The notes below the pieces were generated by a model. It was not told the DNA's origin. It worked only from the letters and a program-made list of their open reading frames with translations, and made no database searches. The position numbers and the translations under genes were made by a program. A DNA stretch of 64,000 bases from Dipetalonema caudispina (Eukaryota; Nematoda; Chromadorea; Rhabditida; Onchocercidae): positions 1-64,000 of the forward strand of contig JABVXV010000169.1 in NCBI GenBank assembly GCA_013365325.1, read 5' to 3'. Shown in pieces: positions 12,101 through 24,400 of the stretch. The stretch's first letter is position 1. Every line of letters begins with the position of its first letter.

Positions 12101-15100
12101 AACAAATATAATGAAACTTAATAACACCTGGCTCAGCAGCTACAGGCCTTGCAAGTGAAACACCCGCTGCCCAACCATTACTGACCGCAGCAATCATATC
12201 CGCAACCGTTACAAATCCACCATTCATAAACAATTTTGTTCTCGTCAAATGTTTTCTCATCTGAACGGATACCTTTTCGCATGCATTGAATTCATTTTAT
12301 GAATTTAGAATTAAGATTCAAATTCGGTACTTAATTTAGAAACAGATTCAGCTAATTATAAATTGGCAAAATATTCGTTTTTATTAAATTGAAATATTTT
12401 AATCTAAAAAAAAGAATGGAAATTAAAGATGATAGTATTTCGAAGTATTAATTACCAGTCGTTATTTCTCCAAAAAAAAAAGCATTAATTAAATGAAAAA
12501 TAACATACTGTAAGTACAAATTTTTGGTAGAAATATTCACACGTCTTCGGATCATCATCGCGTTTTAGATCTTTGATCAAATTATAATGTCCACCAGTTA
12601 TAGCTATATAATCAAAGCCAGTTTTCTACAATAAAAAAAAGTGAATAAATAAATAAAAATAATTTTGACTAAATTGAAAAAAATCTGAAATTGATATAAA
12701 GAATATTAGAAAATGTATGACAAGACAGCATTTGTAACATTCTGCGACAAATATTTTTGGTAGGAAAGAGAAAAGAAGGATAAGTATTTTGCAAATTATT
12801 TAATTATTGCCAACGAAGATGCAATTTCTTGGTATTGCATTTCGGGATTATCCAGAAAATGAAATAAATTTATTTTTCGTTTTGAAATTTGTAAATTTTC
12901 ACCAACTACAAATTAACTGCATTGTTAAATGAATAGTGAATTGCAGCATCGTTTTTTTTTCTTTTTTTTTGTAACAAACAAAAAAATAAGCTAAGCAAAT
13001 AGAAAACCATGAAAATGAATCAATGTAAAATGATTAATTGTCTTGCAATCATCAAAAAGTTTTCTGATTCTCACTAAGAATTTAAAAAATTCAACATGGA
13101 ACTTATTTGGTTTCCTTCGATAATCTAGAAATAAACTTCTGGATGCAGTTGCTCAGCCTCCTGAGATAATCTGGCAAATAATCCATGAATCCGAAAGGAC
13201 AAATAATGCCTTTAAAATTTCATACCAGGTGCATTTGTCCTTTCAACTTAATTAGGAGTTTACTGAGCACATTATTTCAAACCTGTCCATCAACTAATAA
13301 TTACATTTACTGCTGTGCAAGTTGACATTCTGTACAGATTATTTAGAAGATACGAGAGGATACGAGAATAAGTGAAATAATTAACTTCTAATTAGCCAAC
13401 TAATAGCACGCCGTTTGGATGCACTTATTTCGGGTAAATGAAATTCAACGATAGCAAACGATGTTGGAGTTAAGCTTAATTGAAAAATTGAATGATTGAG
13501 AAAGTGAGAAGAGTTTGATTGTAATATTATTTCACAGTTTGTTGAAACAAATTTTTGGAGCCAAAATTTTTTATTTTCATTTGCATTATTTGTTTCTCAT
13601 AGTTTTCGAAATTTTCGCATAAATGTATAGGACTTTTCCGGTAATTATATAAAAGAGCTAGAAGAAAAATAAAAGGCTATAAGGGTGAAAAATGTGCTCA
13701 CCTCAACATTATGAACAAATTCACCAAATACATCATTGTTGTAATCAGGCTCAAAGTTGCCGTAGAATAATTTGAGGCCAATTACAAAGCGGCTTGGTTT
13801 ACAGATTTTCATTCTTGAAAAAAAAGCAAAATTTATGGAAACATGTAAAACTGAATATGTTAACAAAAGAGTAGATTAAAAAAAAATTCGAAATTAAATT
13901 AATTTTGAGAACACTTTAAACTGATCATTTCCATACGATAAATATTATAACAGCAAAATTTTTGCAAAGCTTTGATAGGTTTATCGTAAAGAAAATGGTT
14001 GGAAAACTTGTATGAATCGTTAAGAAGTGATAAAATATTGTTAATGAGGTGATAAGGGTATATACCGTATAGCTTGGATAATTTTGAACAAAATTTTGGC
14101 ACGATTATCTAATTCGCCACCGAATTCATCGTTACGAGTATTACTACTGCTTGTGATCAGTTGTCCGAGGGCAAAGAAATAAGCGCATGAAATTTCCACA
14201 CCATTGAAACCTTTAGTAATTGAATTTTATTGGAATAATTTTCAGGTTCAAATGTTTCAATTTTCAATTAATATACAAATGGGTTATTTGAAATTAGTGT
14301 GAAATTGATTATTATAAATTAAGTCAGTATTACAGAGAAGGAAATTTTGTAATATTAAAAAAATTTGAAAACGCAATTTACAATTATTAAAAAACAATAT
14401 GGATTTAGTGATAAGAAAGAAATCGGTATCGGCTTCACATTCAAGTCAAAATATCTTAATGCTTGAATAAATAAGAAATATCAAAACAATAGCACTAATT
14501 ATCTATAGCACTAATTATCTATATCGTAGCAGCATATTAATCAAATGTTATAAATATCGAATGCAAATAAGTAAATAGTATAGTACCTAATCAAATTGAT
14601 GTTATTTAACCAATTTCATTGCAGAAATTTTATTTTAGAAGTCGATGAAATTTATTAGTAACATCCCCGAAACGAAGAAATAAAACAATTTTTATTAGAT
14701 GCAAATAAATGAAAACAAACCACATTGCTGAGCATAGCTTGCAGCATAAGCGTAATCATTAATTAGTTCTCCAATTTGTTTCCGTGTTAATTTATTGATA
14801 TCGAAATCTGTTTTATGCGGCAAATCAGCAGCATATTTTCCAGGCTAAACCAAAAGGAAAGTAAAAAATGGAAATATAAATGAATATGATGTAAATTTAA
14901 AAAATCACATTTAAATTAAATTTCAATTCGAAATTAATTTGGATTGTTATATGATATATTGTAATAAATATTAATCATTAATTACTGTATATTGCAAGAA
15001 AAAGTAAAAAAAAAAAAGAAAAAAAACATATATAAGAACTTTTAGAAACTTTTCTGTCTTCATTTTTACGGGAATAAATAGCATACGGTGGATAAAAATT

Positions 15101-16650
15101 TTATTGAATTCTTTACCATCCAATCTATCATATCACCTTTTTAATTTTTCATCATAATATCTATTAAAGAGGGGATTTTTTACTATTACTAGTTTTTGAT
15201 AATCAATAAAAACTTTAATTTTGAAGTTTAAAGTTTTAAAACTCCCTTTTTTTCAAATTCAATAACAGCTTAATGGCGAAGGACAGATGCTGGAAGCACT
15301 GTACTTTTATGAAAAGGATAAGGATAAGCTCATATCAACGACTAATTACGTATGATGTAAATAATTGTAATTGAAACAGTGACAATATCTGATTTAAAAT
15401 TATGCATAATTTTTTTGAGCAAATAACTTTGTCGAATTAATTTATAGTGACAGAATTGTTTATGAATGCCTTTTTTTTCCTTAATAACCTGATACAATAA
15501 TGATTATTTAAAGTTTTTTGTGCAATATCTAAAATGGAATTTTTTTTTTTTTTGCTAAAGAATTAACTCATATCATTGAATTCTTCCAAATTTAAAAGCT
15601 GTAACATTTTAATTTCTTAATTTTAATTTTAAAAAATTGTATGACTTGTATTATTTTGACTAAAAATAGCACATAACACCTTTGATAATATTTGACAAAT
15701 TAGATAATAGCTATCATTTTATTTGGGAAAGTTATAAGGCATTTATTGGAACAAACAAAATTTATTGATCTTTTTTTTTTTTTTTTTATTTAGTTTTTCT
15801 AACAGCGATAGAGGAATGCCGCCCTATTACAAGTTCTAAGAAATTAACTATCTGCTTTCTAATATGTTTTCCTAATATTACCATCAATTACTATCAATAG
15901 TTTACAGATTGATCTGCATAAAATTAAAACCAATATAAAGAATTTTTAAAAAATTACAGTAAAACAGAAAAGGAAGAATGAAAAAATATAAAAAAGAAAA
16001 AAGTTAAAAAAAAAAAACAAACATGAAACAGTTGGGCGATAATGATACTTCCACTTCTTTTGGCGCATTGGGTCCATTCCTTGAATGCGTTCCGACGTTC
16101 TTCAGAATCTAATTCCTTATCGATGATTACATTGCCCGGAGCTTCGATATCTTTCTGAAATAGATAAGGAAAATTTTTTAAAAAAAAAAGAAACTATTAA
16201 TTTTCACAAGTGGAAATCAGGCTCAAATATTTGATTGTTACATAGGAGCAAAAATATTCATTAAATCCAACAAATGGCATAGAAATAAATTTTAAAAAAA
16301 GAAAAATGAAACAACTAAATGTGATTAACAAGTTTTAAATCTCAAAAAAAAAAAAAAAAAAAATGCAACGAAATATCAATCAGAATTTTATTATACAGAA
16401 AAATTTTTTGAATAACAAAATCTGTAGAAATTAGAGAAAAAAAAAACGCGAAGAAATCTTATAAAAGCAAAAAAAGAGGAAAAGTCTTAAACAAATACAT
16501 AAATCAGAAATTAAATCATTTACAAAATATTTGAAATAAATTACGTATGCCAACAATATTGTCCTTTTCAAAATTTTTTTATCGTAAATTTTTTATTAAT
16601 GCCTTTTTCTTACTTTTTTACTAAACCTGTAAAAGAAATTATAAAAAACA

Positions 16651-16682
<32 letters not shown>

Positions 16683-18433
16683 AAGAAAAAAGTTAGTCAT
16701 CTTTCCCCACACTGTTAATCGCAATTTACACTTAAAACTTTTTCAACAAATTTAAAAAAAAAAAAAAAAAAAGAGCAAAACAATGTTAATACTTTTAAAG
16801 AAGAGTAATATAACTTATCATGTTAGGAATAGTTCAGAGCAATATCTTTCTCTCTTTCCTTTGTTTTTTTCACTTCATCATGATAACATAAAAAAATTAA
16901 AAATTACCCCATTAATCATAATGCAGCCAGTAACGATAGTCCCGAAACCTCCGTCAGCAAATTTTTCATACAAATTAATCAACTCGCGTGTTGGTATACC
17001 ACTTTTCTTCATATCTTTCTTATCGTATGTTGCCAGCTAAATGAATGAAAAAAAAAAAAATAAAAAATTATAAATAAATAGATAAATGGAAGAAGAAAAA
17101 AGAAACGAATAGAAATGAATGGTATTATTATGAAAATTTCAAAAATCTTGAAAATATAATATTCCATATAAATTATTTGGTACATTTTTATCCATTAATG
17201 TTATATTATTATATTTTTCCTCAATGATTTACTTATTCATTTAATTCAACATAAATTATTCAGCACTATACAACTGAGAATATATTCCTATCTACTAATG
17301 TTTGCTACTGTTATTTTTTTTTTTCTTAGTCACTTATTTGAATAAGTAATTTTGAAATCAGTCAAATAATGCATCATCTGTAATAAAGCATAATTTTAAT
17401 TAATTATTCAAATTGCGAATATAGTATGTTTTGATTACTTTATTCATCATTTTGTATTACGAAAGAGCGGATTGAAAGGTATTTAGATTGTCAACAGGCA
17501 ACAACAAGTAGCACACTTATTTTTTTCTTTCGTGTTAAACTCTAATGAATATTTACCAAAATCGATTTTTAATTTCTTAAGTTCTCCTTTTCCCTTTTTT
17601 TTTTTTTAATACAACGGTGAATGTGCTGAGTCATTTAATCAAAATGTAACTTTTTTCATTAAAGGTAGAAGAAATACTAAAAACTGGCAAAGCAAAAGTT
17701 TTTAATTCGTACTTTTAATTTTGAAGGTACATATTGAAGTTTAAATAGAGAAATAACATAAGTAAAACTGAAAACTTTAAATTTCACTTTTTTTTCGAAA
17801 ACTATCATAATATGCTTTTGTACTTCTTGTGTTATTTTGCTGGTTTAATTGAAAAGTCAAAGTGTCAAATTTTATTTCTTGAATAAGTATCAAATATTGC
17901 GAAAGAAAGGGAAAAACGATCTTTCCTTCCCTTCTCTTCCTTCACTTCACAATTTTTATAAATAAAATAAATGTAGAAAATGAAGCGAAATTTTTTACTT
18001 GATAAGATTTTCTCAACGATTCTTTATCATTCATTTTTTGAACAGGTGAAGAGTCTTTTGCATCATTTTTTTTTAATTTCATTTAAATGATAAATATGTC
18101 TAGGAAATCAGGTCAAACCAAATTAGTTATTATTTGAAAATTGAATTGGACAAATTCTGATTGAAGATATACATTTTACTGTATCAACAATGCTCTTCTT
18201 TTAAGCTTTAAATAAACAAGTGAATCAGTAAAATAAATTGAAGTATGTTAAAATTAGATTACCTGTTCACTCATTGCACTTTTCATTATTCGATTTGGCG
18301 CAACCACGTTGCTTGCATAGGGGAAACGTAATCGTTCGCCGAGAGTTATCTTAACCATTTCCTGATCCACATCCGAACAATCCCAACGTGTTGTCGGTTC
18401 CTTGCTGCTATTAAGGATACCGTTTGTAACCAT
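9151..18433 (-). CDS. Old Yellow Enzyme-type NADH:flavin oxidoreductase with long acidic C-terminal extension
   Basis: Ten exons on the minus strand: 18433-18263, 17036-16908, 16154-16023, 14844-14721, 14210-14066, 13813-13702, 12625-12509, 12260-12128, 11849-11771 and 11473-9151. All have GT/AG borders and matching phases, giving about 1154 residues. Residues 1 to about 425 form a TIM-barrel FMN reductase. Family marks are NRIMKSAMSEQLA near the N-terminus (the APMT region), EAPGNVIID, IIAQLFHPGKYA, SSSNTRNDEFGGELDNRA, FMNGGF and ARPVAAEPDLPKKLFGGEV. The pair that normally binds the substrate is altered: GVEIH..H/N..Y is here GVEISCAYFFALGQ, giving Ser193, Tyr196 and Phe198. Family members reduce activated alkenes or other acceptors with NAD(P)H, but activity here is doubtful. 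The last exon continues without a break into about 730 Glu/Asp/Thr/His-rich residues that resemble no domain I know, probably disordered. M18433 follows an open stretch after a TTTAG acceptor at 18457, so an upstream exon or spliced-leader addition is possible. Confidence 0.86.
10135..10215 (-). repeat. Nonapeptide tandem repeat inside the acidic tail
   Basis: Within the last exon of the flavin oxidoreductase gene, three consecutive nine-residue units read EAHAPEGVT, EAYIPKDIT and EDHIPGDLE, with a degenerate fourth (EHLLEKTNE). The pattern is E-x-[HY]-x-P-x-[DG]-x-[TE]. Related words (TRDLTDNHFHGDMG) recur about 20 residues downstream. This suggests the tail grew by internal duplication of short acidic units. 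Confidence 0.75.
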
Positions 18434-18456
18434 CTCACGTACGCTTTTTTTCAGGC

Positions 18457-18463
18457 CTAAAGA
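18457..18463 (-). other. First visible splice acceptor (CTTTAG) of the flavin oxidoreductase gene
   Basis: On the minus strand a pyrimidine-rich stretch ending TTTCTTTAG precedes the first coding exon, 24 bases before the proposed start codon at 18433. The reading frame stays open back to the acceptor. It is therefore either a trans-splice site for a spliced leader or the acceptor for a further upstream exon ending in phase 1. No obvious partner donor was found in the following 22 kb. Confidence 0.5.
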
Positions 18464-21370
18464 AAAGTAGGAAAAGTGTCAGAAACAAAAAGATTTGTTG
18501 CGAACATTGGAATTTACGAAATGGAAGAAAAAAGTAGAAATAAAGTGCAACGCAGACTTTTAAAATGATTCAAACGAAAGGCAAAAAAAGAAGAGGAAGA
18601 AAACAGTCAGGAAAAATCGATAGAAAATAACAATTTTAAAATAATTCATTAATTTTCAAACCTTTTATTCTAATGATATTTACATAGGTGAGTAAAATTT
18701 ATCATTTTGTAAATTGAAAATGTTTTGAAAAAAATACGAAAAATCCCCAGAACAGTTATATTTTATTGAAATATTCGGCATTGCTGAAATACGACGGATA
18801 AAGAAGAAAAGAAGAAACTTTTATCAAACAAAATATTACATATGCATAATTGTTGCACTGTCATATAGCATGCATAGTTTCATTCTTATTTGAGCATTTA
18901 GAAATTAAAATTGGAAAGAATATATTATCAGTATAAGATTGGCAAAAATACTCGAAACGGATGGTACATCAAGGCTTGTTGTAAATGGCAGTTATAAGAA
19001 AAGGATGGGTATGAAGAATTAAGTGAAGTTAAATTTTTTATGAAATAAATTAGCTTATCGAAGCCAAGAATGTATTCTTGTTAACATGGACGAATTAAAT
19101 GCCAATAACCATTTAAAAATTATTTCTTCTAAAAATCTTTTAATTTTCTCATCGTAAATTATTTATATCATATAACCATTTATTGTTATTTTCTGCAACA
19201 CTTTGAAATGAGCAGTATGTTCTGCAACATTTATCGTAGCAACAATGAAACATATATATATGCTAAGATATTGTTGAGGTATGAATAGATAAGATTCGGT
19301 TTCTCTCGAGATGTCGGCAGCTCAAGTCAATAAATGAAACTGGATGGAAAGATTCAACGACAGATACATAATGACCTATCTTCATCATATTTCTGGTGTA
19401 AACTGTTTTCTTATCAGCAAAAAAAGTAATGTCTTATAATTATAAACAATTAATTAAGTGCCAAAACAATATCTCAAGAAACGTAAATCTCTTTAATAAA
19501 ACTACGAATTTTCGTGACAACTTTTGCGAACAAAAAAAAAGACCCAATTAAGTTTGAAGAATAAGAACAAATAAAAATGGATCACAGGAAATGAAAAGGA
19601 CAAAATTTATGAAAATTCATCTTCTTAACAATAAAGAAAAAAAAAAGACATAGAAGAAATAAATGTTATGTACAAGGCTGATAAGAAGAAATTTCAGGAT
19701 ACGGAAAATCTACTAATTGCTTTACGCAAAAAATAGAAAGCAGGAAGTTAATAGGAAAGGAGATGGCTGATTTGCAAAAAAAAAAAAAAAAAAGAAAAAA
19801 GGCCAAGGTTTCCTACATTTGATGCATTTATCGTTTTGTTTGTTCATCTATTTGTCTCCCTTCAGGCTCATAATTCAAACCCCAGCTAGACTAGACTGAC
19901 GACAGTCCTCATATAGGAAGATGCAAAAGGACTAAAAGTGACAAAGACAAGTGAATGTCAAATGACAATAGCTAAAACGAAGGCCTGTGGTGTTCGATAC
20001 AAAAAAACAAAAAACAAAAAAAAGCCGAAATACATCAGTGCCATAACTATTTTCTTTAAAACCTGACAATCTGCTGCTTGAACTATTTCTATCCGTTGTA
20101 TCTACGAGGTTATTCTTATCCTTTATCCGTGTATCAGTCCTGTGGGAAAGGACAACCAACATTTATCTAATGGGATTTTAAGCAGGAAAAACGCAAGGCT
20201 TAAAGCTAAAGTCAAGAAAAAACTTAAAGCTTCAATAGCTACGGTTCAGGTCTATTTGCATATTTATGTCTTATTTTGCATCCTGAAAAAAAAGGGAAAA
20301 GTTCGATGTAAGAAATTTCTGAATTCTTGAATGTATATGTGTTTAATGTCCTCATTTCATGCTTTGTGCTTCTGTTTTACAGCAGCGCAATTATCCAATT
20401 TCAAATGACAACAGCGTAGATATTACGACACTGTAACCTTTTTGTCTTGCACTTTTTTTTGCGCTAAATTTGATGGTCGATACGGACAAAAGAGTTGAAA
20501 TAAATTCACCTACCTTTTATATTCCATCGATAATTTTCCTCACTATGGAATCAATATTAACAGTTTGGTTGTTTGTAGAAATTGAAATTTAATTTGACGG
20601 TAAGAAAATTACTTAGAATAATTAGGAAGGAAGTAAAAAAAAAGTAAAAATTCAAAGAAAAAGATAAAATGAGGCATACCTATAACAGGAAAGTTTGAGG
20701 TAAAAAGAAATTTGGTAAAGTTTAATTTCCATAACGTATAGAAAATTTAATGCTTACAACATAAAATACCGTAATACAGATATAAGACGGGAAATAGATA
20801 CAGTCAAATAAAATGATCGCTATCGAACACAATTACAGCAATATCATCGAATTGTATCAGCAACATTCTTCAGCAATGCGAAATGATACATTGAAGAAAA
20901 GATGTAACAAAACAAAACTAACCTAATTGATGGAATTATTTTAGGTTAGGAAAAACTTTTGCTGTCAAATTGAATGATATTGTTGAAACAGAAAAGGACG
21001 AATTGTTGAAGGAAAGACAAGACAGATATATGTAAAAGACAGGAGGAAAAGGATGAAATTGTGGGAGGAGGAATGGGAGAGGAAAACCATGAAACTGAGG
21101 ATCCGAATGATGCTAATGGTTACTGGTAGTTTCAGTGGATGCTTCGTTGGTTTCGCGAGAATGGGAGTGGCATTGAATTTTCTTTTTAAACAGCTATGTC
21201 TATTTGAAAAAGAAACAAAAAAAAAAAACAAAAACGAAAAAATAAAAATGGAAATAAACCAAACCTTTCAAACCTAACCAAGCAAAAAAAAAAAAAAAAA
21301 AATAAAAAATTAAAGAAAAGAATAATAAAAGAATAAAGTATAAGAAAAAATAATAGCCTTCCTCTCGTTT
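18464..21370. other. AT-rich region upstream of the flavin oxidoreductase gene
   Basis: No gene supported. Islands of somewhat higher GC lie at about 20040-20250 and 21050-21175. The first gives a plus-strand frame with a basic Lys-rich stretch and a possible donor at about 20250. The second is open on both strands. Neither matches a family I recognise. Poly-A runs lie at about 19778-19794 and 21283-21301. Confidence 0.4.
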
Positions 21371-21372
21371 CC

Positions 21373-21376
<4 letters not shown>

Positions 21377-21406
<30 letters not shown>
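21377..21406. repeat. (CT)n microsatellite
   Basis: About 15 uninterrupted CT dinucleotides, followed by a T/C-rich run. A similar tract is at 38895-38926. Confidence 0.9.
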
Positions 21407-21410
<4 letters not shown>

Positions 21411-24400
21411 TTTTCCTTTTAACCCTCCTTTTTTTTTTTCCTTCTTTTCTTTACCAATAAAATTAAAATGCAAATCGGACCAATCCTACTCAGCAATAAC
21501 TAAACGATTTCGATCCTCAATTTTCTTCCTTCTTCGTTCTTTCCCACTTTTTAAAGAGAATTTTTCAATAAGAAAAATAAATAAATAAATTGAAAACGAA
21601 GGTTTATTCGTCCGTCTTCTCATTCTCTTGACCGAAAAAAAAAAATAAATAAATAAATAAATAAAAAATAAAAAAAAAAGGAAGCAATTTTTCGAGCTAG
21701 CTAATGTACTAAAAACTGAATCAATTTTATTTCTCATAATCTGCTTCCTATCCATTCCATTTTCTTCTTCTCTCTCTTTCAACTACCAATTTCACATTTT
21801 TTCACTTCAACTGTAGTTCAGTCCATTATTGGTATTTTCACATCCTTCACAGATAATGCTTTTTTGCTTATTTCAAAAAAAAAAGAATTTGAGAAGGATG
21901 AAGATAAAGTATCCTATTGTATCATTAGGTAAAATGGCTCAGTCTATCCTAATCGTTTTTGGGCTCTTTATGATTGCTACGATATTCAAGCCAAATATTA
22001 TGCACTAATTATCTATTGTATCAGTCATTATTCAGGTCAATAAAAAAAAAAAATGAAGTGAGGAACGATAGTATGAAATAATTTTTTGTTGACTAATTCA
22101 ATTTTGCAAGAAAAAAGAATCATAAAAAAAAAAGAAAAAATCAAATATCACAGTAATTTGCAAAAGAAGCAAAATCAAAGATTATTAATTTGTCATTGTT
22201 TGAATACAAAATAATTAAATCGAATCAGCGATTTCAATTAAATATTTTTGTTACAAAAAAATTCGATTAACATTTTGACATTAGTAATTCGACACTTCTG
22301 TTTGATATGTGCATTAGTTTGAGAAACAGAATTCCTGAAGGAGCCTCAAGAATTGTATAACTGCGCAAAAAAATGGGATCGAAGATAAAATTAAATCTTC
22401 TTTTTCGGTTTTCTATCTTTCTCATTTTCTTTTCAAATTATCAGCAATGACATTTGAAACTAAATGTATCATATCAGAGTTTCCACTTATACTTCTATTT
22501 GCCCTGAAATATTCCAGCAGAAATGAAAGATGATTTCATACAATCGAATAATTTTTACATATTCATGTTTAGTTATCTCTTCTAACTTAAATTGTAGATT
22601 TGAGTAAAGAAAAGATTTGAGCCTAATTTAAAAAAAATAAAGGAATGAAAAATGATACCTAATTTTCGTGATAGAAAAAAAAAACAAATTTTAATTCGAT
22701 TTCAACTAAACAAGCTTACAAGTAATGTATTATTTGATATGTTGTAATATTGTCATAAATGAAACTTAAACTTATTTAAATTTAAAAATCTATAATTCTA
22801 AAGGAAAAAGAAAAAAAAAGGTGTGAAAGAGACATGTAAGATTATATTTTCCATGTCGAATTGACAGGAATAAAATAATAACTAAATCGCAGCAAATTAG
22901 ATTTCCGATACCAAGGAGAATAAAATAAAGGCTGTACGTTTCAGTTCATCAACATGCTTATAGTTTGAATGTTTCCAAGGCAACGTTTTAGAACTTAAAA
23001 GAAAGAAAAAAAGCTGAAAAATTTCTCCATAACAGCAATTCTAAACACTATGATTACAAAACTGATTCCATTTTTTCTTTTTTTTACGAGTAAACTAATA
23101 TTAAAAAAAAAAAAAAAGGAAAATGTATTCTTTGAAAGTTTCTAGAAAGAAAGGAAAGGAAAAACTTTCTCTTTATTGAAATGTAATAACTTTTAACTTT
23201 GAAAGGCTTCGAAAAAGTGATAGATTATTAATTTGTAATTCTCAAAAGAAAGTTAACTCAATTGTTTTGAAGCATTTTTCTTTTCTCTTCTTCATTTAAT
23301 TTTTAAGTATAAAACAAAAGCATCAAAGACTTTATTAATTTATTTGGAATTGATTAACAAAATTCAAATAATAATCAAATTATATAATACAATGACAAAA
23401 TAGTAATATGTATTTTACCAGTTTCAAGTCTCGATAAATTTAATTTTTTATTTTAGTATCAATGCTATTAAACATTTGCATTTTTGCTTAATGTTATTAG
23501 GCATTACTTTTTTTTACTTTTACTTCATTTTAAAATACGTACATATTGTCCTATGATTTGTTCCGTCGTACTTTACATAATGTAATATTTGTAACTGTGT
23601 TTTTAATGGTTGAGTTAAAAATTCAATCAAACTTTAAGCATATTAGTGTCATTTAAAAAAAATCAACACAACGTTTTCACAAAATACTTGTTTAATAATT
23701 ACTTAATATTCTGCAGATAAAAAGAATATACACAAATCTCATGGATCGATCATGCATCCGAATATGGATGCTATAATCAGAAAGTGGAATTATTCCAAGA
23801 CTATTCAAGCTATTTAAGAGAAATTAATTAAGCATTCCTTGTTGTCAATTATGCCGACTATTCTATTCGTTCAATGCAGTATTTTTCCGATGATATCATA
23901 AGAATTTCATTGTATTCATGGTATAATCATGTGGAGAATTTTGGAAAATTAAATGTTATATTGATATTAAGTAAGTAATACCTCATAAATTTTATGCAGG
24001 TTAGAATGGAACAGGTTATAAATAACCATTATGTGGATTATTCTTCAATTTTAAAGATTCGAAGAAATTTAGCAATTCTTTTCAAAAGGAACTTAATAAA
24101 AAAAAAGTCTTTCCTTCGCATATGACAATATTGAATAGTTCATGAAAAATGAAATTTAATTTGTATGTTAGTGTAATAATTTTGATGCTTAAATATTTTC
24201 GATAGGAAAAGTTTAGCTTGCTTATTTATTTGTGGAAATAATTTCGAATTAACTTCACTGGGAAATTATTACAGTTAATCAAGGTACAAAGACAATTAAA
24301 TAATGTTTGTTAAGTAATCTGATCGAATGCAACATTTCTTTTAGTATATATTTGTTTCCGTTGATATTGTGACCATTTGAAATATTTCTCAAAAATCTGG

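Noticed and set aside
12063..12127. Read-through of the flavin oxidoreductase exon ending in FHYICFKISS and a stop
   Set aside because: A GTGTTATT donor after 12128 joined to the acceptor at 11849 restores the family sequence AAEPDLPKK in phase; the read-through destroys it.
20142..20330. Lys-rich plus-strand frame with a possible donor
   Set aside because: No acceptor-defined exon partner and no recognisable family; composition follows local A-richness.
21053..21473. Opposed frames around the CT repeat
   Set aside because: They are driven by purine/pyrimidine runs, and both strands are open over the same bases.
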